Virus record (IMG/VR): IMGVR_UViG_3300045051_000909
Coordinates: 64,001-128,000 of that record
Reading direction: 5' to 3' (one strand)
Origin: a virus
DNA: 64,000 bases
The position numbers and the translations under genes are program-made. The notes under the pieces are model-generated. The model was not told the DNA's origin and did not search any database. It was given only the letters and a program-made list of their open reading frames with translations. Within the stretch, counting starts at the first letter, position 1; every line of letters begins with the position of its first letter. Below, piece after piece: positions 14,315 to 22,212 of this stretch.

Positions 14315-15832
14315 CTATGCGCGAGCCGGAACGACGCCGTTCTTCTTCTGCGTGGTGGACAGGACCACCGTGACCTCGCCGTTCTCGTTGTCGTGCTCGA
14401 CGGCCGAGACGCGGTACTGCTCCTGCTTCTCCGCCTTCCCGTTCATGAGGTCGATGTGCGTCTGCATCCCGTCGATGGTGACCAGGATGTCCTGCTCGTT
14501 GATGCTCAGGCCGCTCTGCACCGCCGTGCCCTTGGGCAGGCGCCCGATGGCCGCGAGCTTGGCGCGCTCCACGACCTCCCGGATGATCGCCGGCCGCTGC
14601 CCGGCCAGACGCTTGCCGACCGCGCTCAAGTCGGTGCCCGGGACCATCAGGTCCCGTGCGTACAGCGTCACCAGCCGTTCGACGGCCTTGGCATCGGGCG
14701 GCCGCATCACGATGACCGCGTCGAGCCGACCCGGCCGCAGCATCGCCGGATTGATCTTCTCGGCGTGGTTGCTCGTGAGCACCACCATGATCTCCTTGCC
14801 CTTGCTGAGGATGCCGTCCAGGGTGTTCAGGATGTCGTTGACCGCCTCGTCGCGGTCCTCGTCGTCACCCCGAGTGACCTGGTCGATGTCCTCGGAGAAG
14901 ATGCAGGCCGGCTGGTACTGCATGGCGAAGGTGATCGCGTGCTCGAGGTGCTTGACCGACTTGAGGTAGATGAAGGTCCAGTCCTTCGCCTCGCACTTCT
15001 TCGCCAGGATGTTGGCCGACATGGTCTTGCCCACGCCGTAGCTGCCGGCGAGGAGCACGCCGCGCTTCAGCGGAATGCCGAGCTGGCGGCACTCCTCCGT
15101 CCGCTCCACCGGGGTGAAGAGGTTGGTCTGCATCAGCGCCTCGACCTCGCCGGGCAGGACGAGCTCGCGGTCGTCGATGCCGTGGAGGTTCATGAACTTC
15201 GGGGCGACGTCCTCGGGGCTCGTCTCGCGGGGGTTGAAGTCGTCCGGGAAGGCGACGGTGATCGCCTTGCCCTTGTAGATCGACTCCCGGTCGACGATCT
15301 TGCGAGCGAGCTCGCAGATCTCGGTCACGAGGACGCGGTGCTTGTGCTTGATCTCGCCCGCGACGGCGAAGAAGTAGCCGTCCTTGGTGACCTCGATGGA
15401 GGAGGACAGGTAGCCCTCCATGCCCGGGATCTGGAAGCGGCCCCAGGGCACCTGGACGAACTTGTTGTACGCGACCTCGATGCTCAGCATGTGCGGGGGG
15501 CGCGAACCCCAGAAGCCGGGGGTCGGCACCTGGTCGACCCAGCCGAACTTCTCGCGCAGGGCCTTGACGAAGGCGACGGCGCCGTCGAACGGGTGAGTCT
15601 TGATGACCTCGTGAACCGCGACGACCTTCTCCTCCTCCTCGCGGCGGCGGCGGATCCAGACCTCCGCGTCGGCGAGGCTCATGCCCTCGGGCATGATGAT
15701 CTTCTGGACCGGCGCCCGCTCGAGGCCGATGACGTCGAGCTTCTGGGGGTTGTTCTCCTCCATGCCCAGCTTCTTCGCCATCTTGTCGAGCTGCTTCTGC
15801 ATCTCCGCCATGTTCTGATTCTGATCAGCCAT
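14315..15832 (-). CDS. AAA+ ATPase, 505 aa
   Basis: A coiled-coil N terminus (residues 1-25), a middle domain, and a C-terminal AAA+ module: Walker A GSYGVGKT (263-270), Walker B CIFSEDID (310-317), sensor LTSN (352-355) and arginine finger RPGRLD (366-371). This is the classic single-AAA layout of the FtsH/SpoVK/proteasome-ATPase type. The gene has its own promoter, leader hairpin and terminator inside the tRNA region, and its third codon positions are strongly GC-biased, which suggests high expression. The partner or substrate is unknown; no peptidase domain is fused. Confidence 0.85.
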   Translation of the reverse strand: MADQNQNMAEMQKQLDKMAKKLGMEENNPQKLDVIGLERAPVQKIIMPEGMSLADAEVWIRRRREEEEKVVAVHEVIKTHPFDGAVAFVKALREKFGWVDQVPTPGFWGSRPPHMLSIEVAYNKFVQVPWGRFQIPGMEGYLSSSIEVTKDGYFFAVAGEIKHKHRVLVTEICELARKIVDRESIYKGKAITVAFPDDFNPRETSPEDVAPKFMNLHGIDDRELVLPGEVEALMQTNLFTPVERTEECRQLGIPLKRGVLLAGSYGVGKTMSANILAKKCEAKDWTFIYLKSVKHLEHAITFAMQYQPACIFSEDIDQVTRGDDEDRDEAVNDILNTLDGILSKGKEIMVVLTSNHAEKINPAMLRPGRLDAVIVMRPPDAKAVERLVTLYARDLMVPGTDLSAVGKRLAGQRPAIIREVVERAKLAAIGRLPKGTAVQSGLSINEQDILVTIDGMQTHIDLMNGKAEKQEQYRVSAVEHDNENGEVTVVLSTTQKKNGVVPARA

Positions 15833-15874
15833 TTGGTGTTACCTCTTGGGTAGTGGTGGTGGTGATTCCCGTGC

Positions 15875-15894
15875 GTGAGGCACAGTTGCCTCAC
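15875..15894 (-). other. 5' leader hairpin of the AAA+ mRNA
   Basis: GTGAGGCA and TGCCTCAC pair perfectly around a 4-nt loop. The element starts close to the predicted transcription start, so it would cap the mRNA 5' end. Confidence 0.55.
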
Positions 15895-15902
15895 AGCGAC
15901 GG

Positions 15903-15912
15903 CTTATACCCG
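15903..15912 (-). promoter_or_regulatory. -10 element of the AAA+ promoter
   Basis: The minus strand reads CGGGTATAAGCC about 70 nt before the AAA+ start and just after a terminator. TATAAG is 15908-15903. Similar elements precede other minus-strand genes here. Confidence 0.55.
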
Positions 15913-15944
15913 AGAGTCATGAATTTTTTGAAAGCCTGGGAGCC

Positions 15945-15999
15945 AAAAAAAGCCGGGTTATAGGTGGCCCGGAGAGAGATAGCCTTCTCTCCCCGGGCC
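15945..15999 (-). terminator. terminator upstream of the AAA+ gene
   Basis: A 14-bp stem with one mismatch (15966-15979 with 15986-15999) is followed on the minus strand by CCGGC and seven Ts (15951-15945). It ends the transcript carrying the structured RNA of 16.0-16.4 kb. Confidence 0.75.
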
Positions 16000-16447
16000 G
16001 GTCATTTGGCTTTCTCGCCGACCGTGGTGATCTATGGGCTCCGTTTAAGTCACAGGGTCAGTCTTAGATAGGACGCTCTAGCTTTAAGCTACCGGGCCAT
16101 AAGATATTTGGCGGCCCGGGAGGGACTTCAACCCCCATCTTCCCGTCATAGCTCCTGTAACGTTCGACTAGATCATACGGTTGTTAGTCTGAGCTTGGAG
16201 TGTAACAGCTTGAACTTGAATCTCAGTGCCTCGCTCCTAACTTACGACCTTGCCTCTCTGTGGGCTACCCGGGCGTACTAAGCAGCTACCGAATGGCTTA
16301 CACCGTTTATGGCGGTGCCCAGGTGCACGCTGGGAATTCGGTCGCTGCTTACTATGCCCGGGGGTGGTTACGAGCCACCGCTGGGGGGTCTAGGTTAGGG
16401 CTAAGCATCAGCTATCAGTCTCAGCTTGCACTCCGTAGAAACTGTTC
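16000..16447 (-). ncRNA. large structured RNA of unknown class
   Basis: No protein gene lies between the terminator and the stop at 16448. The minus transcript can form a long helix (16336-16362 with 16268-16294, about 23 pairs) topped by two hairpins (16318-16322/16330-16334 and 16301-16305/16313-16317), a neighbouring hairpin 16363-16367/16375-16379, and a tRNA-like part near 16070-16140. Position beside tRNAs in a phage recalls ornate large RNAs such as ROOL or GOLLD, but I cannot assign it to a class. Confidence 0.6.
16071..16140 (-). other. tRNA-like element in permuted order (3' half before 5' half)
   Basis: In minus-strand order: T arm GGGGG-TTGAAGT-CCCTC, CCGGGCC (16119-16113), G, CCA, ten nucleotides, GGCCCGG (16098-16092), TA, then a D-arm-like GCTT...GAGC (16089-16075). 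The two 7-nt acceptor strands pair perfectly. Positions 27-30 (TCCT) can pair with GGGA before a 4-nt variable region. The T loop has G instead of C56. It may be a permuted tRNA or a tRNA-mimicking part of the larger RNA. Confidence 0.45.
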
Positions 16448-17185
16448 CTACTTGTTGAACAAGTAGTCGAGGATCGGGGAGGTGTTGAGCTCCACCGCCT
16501 CATGCATGTTCGCTTCCTCGCGCGACGTCTTCACCGCGCGCTGGAGCTTCTCGACCCGCTCGAAGAGCTCCTTGACCTGCTGGGCCGGCATCGCGCCGGA
16601 GAACTTGACCGTGGTCCAGTAGCCGTCGAGGACGTCGGTCGTCACCTTGACTGCCTGAGCCGGATGCTCCTTGGTCGGCTGGACGATGACCTTGAAGTCC
16701 TCGACCTTCTTCTGGCGGATCGTCTCGACGGGCTCCGTGGCGTGGCAGTTCTGGTTCGAATCCCAGTGCCAGGTCTCGGTCGGATCGAGCGTCGGCAGCT
16801 TGCCGATGAAGGTCTTGAGATCGACCAGCTGCTTCTCGAGCCAGAGCAGATGCGTGGCCGGGACGCCAGTGACGAGCACCTGACCATCGACGATGACGTC
16901 GGCCTTGGCGACGCAGTTGGTCGAGTCCTTCATGCCGACGATGTTGAAGAGCTCGCTGAGGTTGCGCTTGACCTCGGTGATCACCTCGTGCGCTCGCAGC
17001 TGCACGACCTGGCGCTCGGACGGGAGCTTGTCACCCTCTTCCATCTTCGCGCGGTAGGTCTTGGCGAGACCTGCGAGCAGCGCAGGTTTGGCCATGTTCT
17101 GGTAGGCGTCGGTGAAGACCTTGTTCGCCTGGGTCTTGATGCTCTTCTCGACAGCGACAACTTGGTTCAACTTCTTGAGCTTCAT
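16448..17185 (-). CDS. conserved-looking hypothetical protein, 245 aa
   Basis: ATG at 17185 follows GGGAGACAAG. The protein is mainly helical and charged, starts MKLKKLNQVVAVEKS and has a middle segment with WHWDSNQNCH. I do not recognise the family. It shares with the AAA+ and the 20.5-kb coiled-coil genes a GTATRAG-type promoter and GC-rich third positions, so it is probably highly expressed. It may be functionally linked to them, but only position and expression suggest this. Confidence 0.65.
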   Translation of the reverse strand: MKLKKLNQVVAVEKSIKTQANKVFTDAYQNMAKPALLAGLAKTYRAKMEEGDKLPSERQVVQLRAHEVITEVKRNLSELFNIVGMKDSTNCVAKADVIVDGQVLVTGVPATHLLWLEKQLVDLKTFIGKLPTLDPTETWHWDSNQNCHATEPVETIRQKKVEDFKVIVQPTKEHPAQAVKVTTDVLDGYWTTVKFSGAMPAQQVKELFERVEKLQRAVKTSREEANMHEAVELNTSPILDYLFNK

Positions 17186-17235
17186 CTTGTCTCCCGTGGT
17201 GGACTGCGGACCCTTAGTGAGTGCCGTCAGTACTC

Positions 17236-17245
17236 CTCATACCAC
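17236..17245 (-). promoter_or_regulatory. extended -10 promoter element
   Basis: The minus strand reads CGTGGTATGAGG, an extended -10 (TGGTATGAG) about 50 nt upstream of the ATG at 17185. Confidence 0.5.
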
Positions 17246-17265
17246 GGGCAACCAGATTTTTATGA

Positions 17266-17337
17266 TGCGCGAGGCAGGACTTGAACCTGCAACTTTCGGC
17301 GTGTCACACCGACGCTCTACCTTTGAACTACTCGCGC
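17266..17337 (-). tRNA. tRNA-Val(GAC)
   Basis: Stem TCGGT/GCCGA with loop GTGACAC; anticodon GAC (GTC/GTT). Discriminator A. Confidence 0.9.
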
Positions 17338-17340
17338 GTG

Positions 17341-17403
<63 letters not shown>

Positions 17404-17413
<10 letters not shown>

Positions 17414-17655
17414 TTGAACTCATTGAATCTGTCCAGCGTTGCTACCTTTGCCGGATCCTCGATGTACTGCGGGCAGCCGCCATACTTCACGACGCTGAGC
17501 TGCCGCTTGGCGTCACTGTGCTTGAGATGTTCGTAATTGTGCAGCGAGCAAGTGCCCCACTCGTTGTTGGGGAATTTGCTATAGCGGCACAACGCGCAGC
17601 ACTTGAAGATTCGATACTCGATCTTCGCTAGCTTCTGTCTCTTGTTCTCATCCAT
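17404..17655 (-). CDS. Cys-rich small protein, 83 aa
   Basis: I start at the ATG at 17655 (MDENKRQKLAK); the frame upstream is only read-through of tRNA genes. Cysteines in CCALC, GTCSLH and GGCPQ suggest a metal-binding fold. Its TAG stop lies inside the 5' part of tRNA-Ala(CGC), so gene and tRNA overlap by 10 nt. Function unknown. Confidence 0.6.
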
Positions 17656-17659
17656 GGTG

Positions 17660-17732
17660 TGGACCCGAGCGGGATCGAACCGCTGACCTCCTGAATGCCA
17701 TTCAGGCGCTCTCCCAACTGAGCTACGAGCCC
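17660..17732 (-). tRNA. tRNA-Ala(GGC)
   Basis: Stem CCTGA/TCAGG with loop ATGGCAT; anticodon GGC (GCC/GCT). G3-U70 present. Confidence 0.93.
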
Positions 17733-17735
17733 GTG

Positions 17736-17808
17736 TGGAGCCAGCCGGAATCGAACCGGCGACATCCAGCTTGCAAAGCTGGCGTTCTCCCAACTGAACT
17801 ATGGCCCC
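17736..17808 (-). tRNA. tRNA-Ala(TGC)
   Basis: Stem CCAGC/GCTGG with loop TTTGCAA; anticodon TGC (GCA/GCG). G3-U70 present. It directly follows a terminator on this strand. Confidence 0.93.
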
Positions 17809-17860
17809 AAAAAACCCTTTCTCTCCAGCGGGACGCTGATCGCGTTCATCAAGAAAGGGG
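17809..17860 (-). terminator. terminator downstream of rtcB
   Basis: CCCTTTCT pairs with AGAAAGGG around a loop that itself holds a GC-rich hairpin, followed by six Ts on the minus strand (17814-17809). A second hairpin, CCGGGGGT/ACCCCCGG, lies nearer the rtcB stop (about 17890-17945). Confidence 0.65.
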
Positions 17861-17962
17861 ACTGCGCAATATGCGTCCCGTAATAAAGGCCGGGGGTTCG
17901 AGTGGTGAAAGGAAAAGGCCACTCATCTTCACGGACACCCCCGGTGGTCCGACCACCACAAG

Positions 17963-19234
17963 CTACTCACGTACCCGATGCTTCATCTCTCGTTCGAGTC
18001 GGCGCTGGTTCTTCCACGCCTTCTCGCTTTCCTTACGGTCGCGCCTCATCTTCTCGTCGTGCCCCTTGACTGTCAAGAGAGAGTGAAGCTCGAACATCGG
18101 CGTAACAAGGTCCGCTTGGTTCTGCATGACGACCTCGATGTCCTTGTAAGCCATCGCGATCTCGTCAAGCACGCCCTTGCCGATGTGGCACTCGACGCCT
18201 TTGGTGGACTCGCGGAGGTCGTCGAGCGTGAACGTCTTGTTGGCCTTGGACCGGCTCATCTTACGTCCAGCGCCATGGCTGGCGGACATCAGGCTCTCGG
18301 GATTGCCGAGGCCTTGCACGATGAAGCTCTTGCGCCCCATGGCCCCAGGGATGATGCCCCACTGACCTTCCTTGGCTTCGATGGCGCCCTTGCGTGCGAC
18401 GATCAGTTTCTCGCCATCGATAACTTCCTCGGTGGCGTAGTTGTGATGGCAGCTGACCCGCATATCGACGGGAGCGTAATCGAGACCCTCAGCGTGCAGA
18501 GCCGACAGCAGAAGGTCCATCATCAGTTGCCGGTTCAGCCGCGCGTACTCCTGCGCGGTCTGCATGTCACGCCAGTAATCGGCGAAGTCAGGGGACTCTC
18601 GCGGAAACACGGCGATGCGCTTGTCCGGAAGATCCCGGTTGATTGGGTGTTCCTCGGCCAGGTGCGCATAGCTATCGGCGACCTCCTTGCCGAAGTTGCG
18701 TGAACCCGAGTGCAGCATGAGCCAGATGCGCCCTTCTTGATCCTCGCACACCTCGATGAAGTGATTCCCCGAACCGAGGGTTCCCATTTGACGCTTGGCA
18801 TTCTCGAGGGAACAGCGAGACTGCCTGGTCTGCTTGACGCGCTCCCACAGCTCCTCGAACTCAGGAGCCTTGGTGCCCGGATGCGCCGTCTCATGCGCAC
18901 AGCCGGTACCATTGGGGATGAACTCCTCGATGCGTAGGCGCAGACCCTTGAGGTCCTTCGGCAACATCGCGGGTGTGAGTGAGGTGCGCAGAGCATCCAT
19001 CCCGCATCCGATGTCAACACCGACGATGCCCGGGGCAACGGCGTCCTTCAACGCCACGACGCTCCCGACGGGGACGCCGAACCCCGCGTGCACGTCCGGC
19101 ATGGCGCGCACGTAGCGTGCGCTCGGCAGATTGGCGGTGTTACGAAGTTGCGTTAGCGCCTCGGACTCCACCTCATGGAGCGGCGCCCACAGCAGTACAG
19201 GCACTTGCTGCCCGTCCATCCGTGAGATCGACAT
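17963..19234 (-). CDS. rtcB: RtcB-type RNA ligase
   Basis: The 423-residue protein has the RtcB signature motifs in order: MPDVHAGFGVPVG, GVDIGCGM, LGSGNHFIEV, HSGSRNFG, CHHNYA and ASHGAGRKMSR (with the His that is guanylylated). RtcB joins 2',3'-cyclic-phosphate or 3'-phosphate ends to 5'-OH RNA using GTP and Mn. It can therefore seal tRNAs cut by anticodon nucleases, or join split or permuted tRNAs. SD GGGGAAGG precedes the ATG. A terminator-like hairpin lies only about 20 nt upstream of the start. Confidence 0.95.
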   Translation of the reverse strand: MSISRMDGQQVPVLLWAPLHEVESEALTQLRNTANLPSARYVRAMPDVHAGFGVPVGSVVALKDAVAPGIVGVDIGCGMDALRTSLTPAMLPKDLKGLRLRIEEFIPNGTGCAHETAHPGTKAPEFEELWERVKQTRQSRCSLENAKRQMGTLGSGNHFIEVCEDQEGRIWLMLHSGSRNFGKEVADSYAHLAEEHPINRDLPDKRIAVFPRESPDFADYWRDMQTAQEYARLNRQLMMDLLLSALHAEGLDYAPVDMRVSCHHNYATEEVIDGEKLIVARKGAIEAKEGQWGIIPGAMGRKSFIVQGLGNPESLMSASHGAGRKMSRSKANKTFTLDDLRESTKGVECHIGKGVLDEIAMAYKDIEVVMQNQADLVTPMFELHSLLTVKGHDEKMRRDRKESEKAWKNQRRLEREMKHRVRE

Positions 19235-19251
19235 GACCTTCCCCTGAATCG

Positions 19252-19286
19252 AAAATAAAGGGGAGCGGCGCTGGTGCGCCGTCCCC
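19252..19286 (-). terminator. terminator-like hairpin just before rtcB
   Basis: GGGGgaCGGCGC-ACCA-GCGCCGctCCCC (complement of 19260-19286) is followed by TTTATTTT (19259-19252). Read-through is needed for transcription from upstream to reach rtcB, so it may be an attenuator. Confidence 0.75.
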
Positions 19287-19558
19287 CGGGGGCGACCTGG
19301 TTAGGTCACCCTCCACCACCCATGCTGACGGGCACGGGACCGTTTGAAAGTGGAGCTGCGAAAAGCTGAAGAGCCGGATAGTACGCAGTAGGTAGTATGC
19401 ACTTGAGACCCGAGAATGTCGGTTCTGAATAATGCCCGCTTTGATGGCCGTTGGTCATGCCGGCGAGCTTTTACACGTCTACCGCTCTCTAGGCCCTTCC
19501 GGTAGCGGACGGGGTCCGCTGTCATTAGCTTTCAACTTCTCGCAGTCTGAAAGCGACT
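19287..19558 (-). ncRNA. structured leader or intergenic RNA upstream of rtcB
   Basis: This stretch has no convincing gene; a 74-codon ORF here has no clear start signal. On the minus strand it can form GCTTTCA/TGAAAGC, GCGGAC-CCC-GTCCGC (about 19505-19519), CTACCG/CGGTAG (about 19480-19506) and GGTGACCT/AGGTCGCC (19291-19310) hairpins, before the terminator-like hairpin. It could be a regulatory leader or a separate small RNA. Confidence 0.45.
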
Positions 19559-20065
19559 TTAGAGGTCGCCGTCAGCAAGATCGGACACGCCGACCTTCTC
19601 CGTGTTTCCTTCGGCGATGAGACCCTTCAGCGTGGCAAGGATTTTCTCTGCCTCGATGATCTGGGCCATCACCTGATCGTTGGTCATCACCGGCTTTGCG
19701 TGCTCCTCGGTGACATCTGCGCGCTTGATGCGGATCGTCTCATCCGGCTCGAGGTCCATGCGCTGATACATGCTCCAGCGACCTGCGTTCCGTCCCGCGA
19801 CGCCCTGCAACCGGACGGCTTCAGCCAAGGAGATCTTCTGTCCCTGGAAGTCTACCTTGACCAGCAGGTTGTACTGGGTCTGGGCTGCCTGGAGGCGGAC
19901 GATGCGGCGCTCGAGCTCGAACACCTGCGCTGCAAGCTTGGTCGGATGCTCCTTCTCCTGATCAGCGAAGCGATACATCGCCTTGTTGAACTTCCGCTCG
20001 ATGTTCTGCAACGTCAGCGAGTGCTTCTTCAGCGCCTCGCGCAACTGGTATCCTGTGACTTCCAT
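19559..20065 (-). CDS. hypothetical helical protein, 168 aa
   Basis: The protein starts MEVTGYQLREALKKHSLTL after an AAGGGGAAG ribosome site. It is rich in Lys/Glu helices and probably forms a coiled coil (residues 10-65 and 125-150). No family is recognised. The gene lies between tmRNA and the rtcB leader. Confidence 0.65.
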   Translation of the reverse strand: MEVTGYQLREALKKHSLTLQNIERKFNKAMYRFADQEKEHPTKLAAQVFELERRIVRLQAAQTQYNLLVKVDFQGQKISLAEAVRLQGVAGRNAGRWSMYQRMDLEPDETIRIKRADVTEEHAKPVMTNDQVMAQIIEAEKILATLKGLIAEGNTEKVGVSDLADGDL

Positions 20066-20092
20066 GTGGTCTTCCCCTTGTGAATGTTTCAG

Positions 20093-20431
20093 TGGAGCTG
20101 CCGGGAATCGAACCCGGGTCCGAAGATCAATCCAGAACAGCTTCTACGAGCGTAGCCACTACCGGTGGCGCGGTACTACAGTGGAGCCCCGTTCGCAGAC
20201 GAGTGCGGGCTGCCTCTCTTCCCCGTCATGTGACCCTGTTGGTTTACCCCTGCGGCTACTAGGGTGATCTTGCCTCGGGGTGCCCACGCGGCTTTTTAGG
20301 CCGCCATCAGCTGGGCGCGCTCAACGTTGTCGTTGGCGTTTGTGTCTTTGGTCGGCTTTTAACGTGGCCTGCTGACCAACCACGGCTCGCAACCATTCTC
20401 TCTTTCACTTCGTCGAAACCAGTTCAGCCCC
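20093..20431 (-). ncRNA. ssrA: tmRNA (one-piece)
   Basis: The 5' end GGGGCTG AACTGGTTTCGACG and 3' end with T arm CCGGGTTCGATTCCCGG and CAGCTCC are the tRNA-like half of a tmRNA. The acceptor has the G3-U70 pair for alanine. The tag frame at 20296-20337 encodes ANDNVERAQLMAA followed by TAA. Downstream are GC hairpins that can form the usual pseudoknots. It would rescue stalled ribosomes and mark products for proteolysis. CCA is not encoded. Confidence 0.95.
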
Positions 20432-20526
20432 GAAACCACGGGGTGGAGCCTCGCGGCTCCGCAGTCGCTGTGCGTCCGCCTGTGGTCAATTCCACAGAGT
20501 ACCCGTGGGTGCTTCAACAACTACGG

Positions 20527-21552
20527 CTAGGCGCGCTTCCCGTTGCCCATGCCGTTGTTCTGCTGCGAGGCCGTCTGCATGGCCACCGCGAGCGCCTGCT
20601 GGCCGGACGCCGACTCGAGGGCCTTGCTGGCGATGGTCTCGGCGCGCATGTTGGCGGCGTCGATCTGGGTGCGCAGGGAGTCGATGAGCTTCTGCTGCTC
20701 GTTGATGGTCTTGGTCAGCGAGGCGATCTCGTTGCTCGAGACCTTCAGCGCCACCTCGGCGTCCTTCTTGATCATCTCGATCTGGTGGTTGAAGTCCTTG
20801 GTCAGCCGGTTGGTCGTGATGGCCTCGACGGTCTTCTCGGCCTTGGCGATGACCGACGGCATCTCGTCGACGGTCTTCTTCAGCGCGGCGAACTCCTGCT
20901 CCTTCGCCGCCATCACCGTCTCCCGCTCCTTCATGTTCTTGTTGAACGCATCGGCGCGGTCCCGCTCTTGGGCCTGCTGAACCCGCATCTGCTCCTTCCA
21001 GGCGTCCTCCGCCTGGCGGCGCTGCTGCCCGAGCTGGTACGCGTACTCCGCCTCCTCGCGGGTGCGCTCCTGGCGCTCTTCCTCATCGAGCTCGGTGATG
21101 CGCTTCTTGAGGGCGGCCAACTGCTGGTCCAGCTCCTCGCGACGGGCGAGGAAGGTGGTCTCGAGCTCCTTCTGCTTGGTGTCGTACTCGGCGACGAGGG
21201 TCTCGATGCTGGCCTTGGCGATGTCGATCTTGTACAGCCGCTCGAGCTCCGCCTTCTCGAGCTTCACCGCCTCGCGGGTCTCCTCGAGCTCCTTGACGGT
21301 GTTGGCGAACTGCTCGCTCACGCCTGCGAGGGTCTTCTGGAGGGTGAGGCCGACGTCGGTGAGGTTCTTCACCGCCTTCTCGACGGTGACCTCGTTGGTG
21401 GCGTTGCGGATCTCGGTCTCGCGCTGCGCCTGGAGCGCGCGCTCGGTGGGCGTGGCGGTCTTGACCGTCATCGTCTCAGCGCGAACGTCCTCGAAGCTCT
21501 GCTTCACGTCGGCCTTGGTCCGGGTGTTGCGATTGCTGCGCTTGCTTGCCAT
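20527..21552 (-). CDS. long coiled-coil protein, 341 aa
   Basis: I start at 21552 (MASKRSNRN), where CGGAG lies 8 nt upstream, not at the longer ORF start. Almost the whole length is charged heptad-like helix with many Glu, Lys, Gln and Ala, so an extended coiled coil is expected. The C terminus is Gln/Asn/Gly-rich. Third positions are strongly GC-biased and a consensus-like promoter lies just upstream, so it is probably abundant. The role is unknown; scaffold or filament-like functions are possible. Confidence 0.7.
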   Translation of the reverse strand: MASKRSNRNTRTKADVKQSFEDVRAETMTVKTATPTERALQAQRETEIRNATNEVTVEKAVKNLTDVGLTLQKTLAGVSEQFANTVKELEETREAVKLEKAELERLYKIDIAKASIETLVAEYDTKQKELETTFLARREELDQQLAALKKRITELDEEERQERTREEAEYAYQLGQQRRQAEDAWKEQMRVQQAQERDRADAFNKNMKERETVMAAKEQEFAALKKTVDEMPSVIAKAEKTVEAITTNRLTKDFNHQIEMIKKDAEVALKVSSNEIASLTKTINEQQKLIDSLRTQIDAANMRAETIASKALESASGQQALAVAMQTASQQNNGMGNGKRA

Positions 21553-21605
21553 GTCGTTGCTCCGAAAATGTGGGTGGTGTCCTACACCGTCGAACCACAA
21601 TGGTC

Positions 21606-22037
21606 TCAGGTGCTGGTGCTTATACCACGACCCTCTGACAATTTATGTTCATGCGGGCAACGACCGTCAGGCGAATGTGCACGGCCGCAATTGCAGTTAT
21701 AGCAGAGCAACCGATATTCAGGAGGGAACCCTTGGCTACGAATCTGTTGGTATACGCGCGCTGAGCTGCCCAGTGAACGCCGATGCGTGGCACCGTTATT
21801 ATTTATGTGATCGATGGTCAAGAATCTCGGTTCTAACTCGCCACAACATGCGCACTTTCCGCCGTATGCCCGCAGCACCTCGTCGCGAATCTGAGTACGG
21901 TATTGGCGTTGATACGTGGCTTCCTTAGCTAAAAACGAGGCATCTACTTGTTTACGCCGTTTACGTAACTCTCTCTGATACTTCGCGCTTTTGCTAACCG
22001 GAACAGAGTTGCTACGAAACGCTAAACCCACGCGCAT
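21606..22037 (-). CDS. HNH endonuclease
   Basis: The 143-residue protein has an HNH core: CACCGE, then LTIDHINNNG, then LCYNCNCGR. This is the common small phage HNH type. A Lys/Arg-rich N terminus may bind DNA. The gene starts near tRNA-Phe and contains the promoter of the coiled-coil gene at its 3' end. A start at the following in-frame codons is possible. Confidence 0.85.
   Translation of the reverse strand: MRVGLAFRSNSVPVSKSAKYQRELRKRRKQVDASFLAKEATYQRQYRTQIRDEVLRAYGGKCACCGELEPRFLTIDHINNNGATHRRSLGSSARVYQQIRSQGFPPEYRLLCYNCNCGRAHSPDGRCPHEHKLSEGRGISTST
21619..21628 (-). promoter_or_regulatory. extended -10 promoter element
   Basis: The minus strand reads CGTGGTATAAGC, an extended -10 (TGGTATAAG) about 65 nt before the ATG at 21552. 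Confidence 0.6.
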
Positions 22038-22062
22038 GCGATCACTCGTAGTGTTGAGAGAA

Positions 22063-22135
22063 TGCCAGCTCCCGGAATCGAACCAGGCTCGTCCGCTCTT
22101 CAGGCGGCTGCGATCACCAGATGTGCCTAACTGGC
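22063..22135 (-). tRNA. tRNA-Phe(GAA)
   Basis: Loop CTGAAGA; anticodon GAA (TTC/TTT). Acceptor GCCAGTT/AGCTGGC, discriminator A. Confidence 0.88.
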
Positions 22136-22140
22136 AAGAG

Positions 22141-22212
22141 CGCTCCGTACGGGACTCGAACCCGTCTCATCGCATAGACAGTGCGACAGCCTCACCCGAT
22201 GCTTAACGGAGC
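22141..22212 (-). tRNA. tRNA-Asp(GTC)
   Basis: Stem TCGCA/TGCGA with loop CTGTCTA; anticodon GTC, discriminator G as expected for Asp. Position 37 is T, which is unusual. Confidence 0.88.

Noticed and set aside
14393-15853. A 486-codon plus-strand ORF opposite the AAA+ gene
   Set aside because: It is the antisense of a clear AAA+ ATPase with strong GC third-position bias, which opens antisense frames. Its sequence is low-complexity Leu/Asp/Arg/Val.
16071-16140. A second, permuted tmRNA
   Set aside because: There is a D-like stem instead of the TTCGAC core, no convincing tag frame follows, and a one-piece tmRNA is already present.
16100-16280. A tRNA interrupted by a group I intron
   Set aside because: GCCCGGG near 16268 can pair with CCCGGGC near 16115, but no group I core (P3/P7 strands) or anticodon exon was found.
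20443-21702. A 419-codon plus-strand ORF opposite the coiled-coil gene
   Set aside because: Shadow of a GC-biased minus-strand gene; the product is a Leu/Gly/Arg repeat without domains, and the region starts in the tmRNA.
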